From Candidatus Aenigmatarchaeota archaeon (GTDB taxonomy: Archaea > Aenigmatarchaeota > Aenigmatarchaeia > GW2011-AR5 > JACRMX01): 38,779 bases of DNA. Both the position numbers and the translations under genes were made by a program. The stretch covers positions 1 through 38,779 of the forward strand of contig JAGVVW010000050.1 of the NCBI GenBank assembly GCA_018304635.1, read 5' to 3'. Below, in pieces: positions 38,184-38,779 of the stretch. The first letter of the stretch is position 1, and each line of letters starts with the position of its first letter. The notes under the pieces were generated by a model, which ran no database searches, was not told the origin of the DNA, and worked only from the letters and a program-made list of their open reading frames with translations.

Positions 38184-38230
38184 CCTGAAAACTTCATAAT
38201 TAACTCGGTTACTGAAAACTTAAATGATTT
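38184..38230. repeat. 47-bp direct repeat, copy 2
   Basis: cctgaaaacttcataattaactcggttactgaaaacttaaatgattt. Confidence 0.95.
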
Positions 38231-38256
38231 TAAATTGCTGAATCCAATAGTTATTC

Positions 38257-38595
38257 ATGAAACAGGTAATTCTCATACGCGCAGACCTTAAAATGAGCAA
38301 AGGAAAAATAGCTAGCCAGGCATGCCATGCATGCCTTGGTGCTGTTGAAAAATCCAGTTCCTCTGATATTAGAAAATGGAAAACCGGCGGACAAAAAAAG
38401 GTTGTTCTGAAAGTCAATGGTTTGAGTGAGCTTGATGCGATAATCAAAAAAGCACGAAAAGAAGAAATAAAATTATGTATAATTGCAGATGCAGGCTTGA
38501 CAGAATTAGAGCCAGGAACTGTAACTGCAGCAGCTTTGGGTCCTGCTTCGGAAAAAAAGCTGGATCAAGTAACCGGGCACTTGAAGTTGCTGTAG
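38257..38595 (+). CDS. pth2: Peptidyl-tRNA hydrolase 2
   Basis: MKQVILIRADLKMSKGKIASQACHA...TVTAAALGPASEKKLDQVTGHLKLL. Confidence 0.93.
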   Translation: MKQVILIRADLKMSKGKIASQACHACLGAVEKSSSSDIRKWKTGGQKKVVLKVNGLSELDAIIKKARKEEIKLCIIADAGLTELEPGTVTAAALGPASEKKLDQVTGHLKLL

Positions 38596-38747
38596 ATAGC
38601 TTTATATATGCGTTATATTTTTATACTTTATAGCTACTATTTAATAGTTAAATTATGGTGGTATTATGGATTCGAGACTAAAACCTGACTTCGCCACTTA
38701 GATAATAATTAAAGAAAGGTTATGCATCATGTATTCGAGGTGAAAAC

Positions 38748-38779
38748 ATGAAAAGCATAACCTTCTCATTAGGTAGTGT
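38748..38779 (+). CDS. 5' end of a CDS running off the window (MKSITFSLGS...)
   Basis: ATG preceded by cgaggtgaaaac SD. Confidence 0.5.
   Translation, partial: MKSITFSLGS

Noticed and set aside
38640-38700. GTGG...GGATTCGAGACTAAA...CCAC looked like a further tRNA fragment
   Set aside because: No acceptor, D or anticodon arm can be assembled around it, even allowing introns
1-38779. CRISPR array
   Set aside because: No regularly spaced identical repeats of 24-40 bp; repeats found are pairs or triplets far apart

Overview
AT-rich archaeal chromosomal window. Archaeal markers include aEF-1beta, FEN-1, Orc1/Cdc6, TruD, Pth2, AMP phosphorylase, R15P isomerase, DUF63 and a TadC/FlaJ-like protein. 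A DPANN-type lineage is my inference, not proven. The most unusual content is three tRNA genes hidden by multiple introns: tRNA-Gly(GCC) at 33446-33729(+), tRNA-Ser(CGA) at 31334-31613(-) and tRNA-Leu(CAA) at 36163-36505(-). Together they carry eight predicted introns in the D-loop, anticodon loop, variable arm and T-loop. All three have a T-loop intron at the same place (TTCAAA^T). Most junctions fold as bulge-helix-bulge (BHB) motifs, and removing the introns gives cloverleaf tRNAs. Several introns at different tRNA positions share one sequence/structure core (Y-rich arm / R-rich arm / NCGGAAAGAAAA), and a similar element lies outside any tRNA near 4.2 kb. Other points of interest: a HicAB module bracketed by 47-bp direct repeats in the truD-pth2 promoter region; a divergent PGK C-terminal-domain-like protein next to R15P isomerase and AMP phosphorylase; a 56-bp dispersed repeat; an HNH-nuclease/methyltransferase locus with an unlisted 51-aa RHH protein; and two HEPN/MNT pairs flanking a 1033-aa lipoprotein. 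All calls were made by eye; no searches or folding programs were run.
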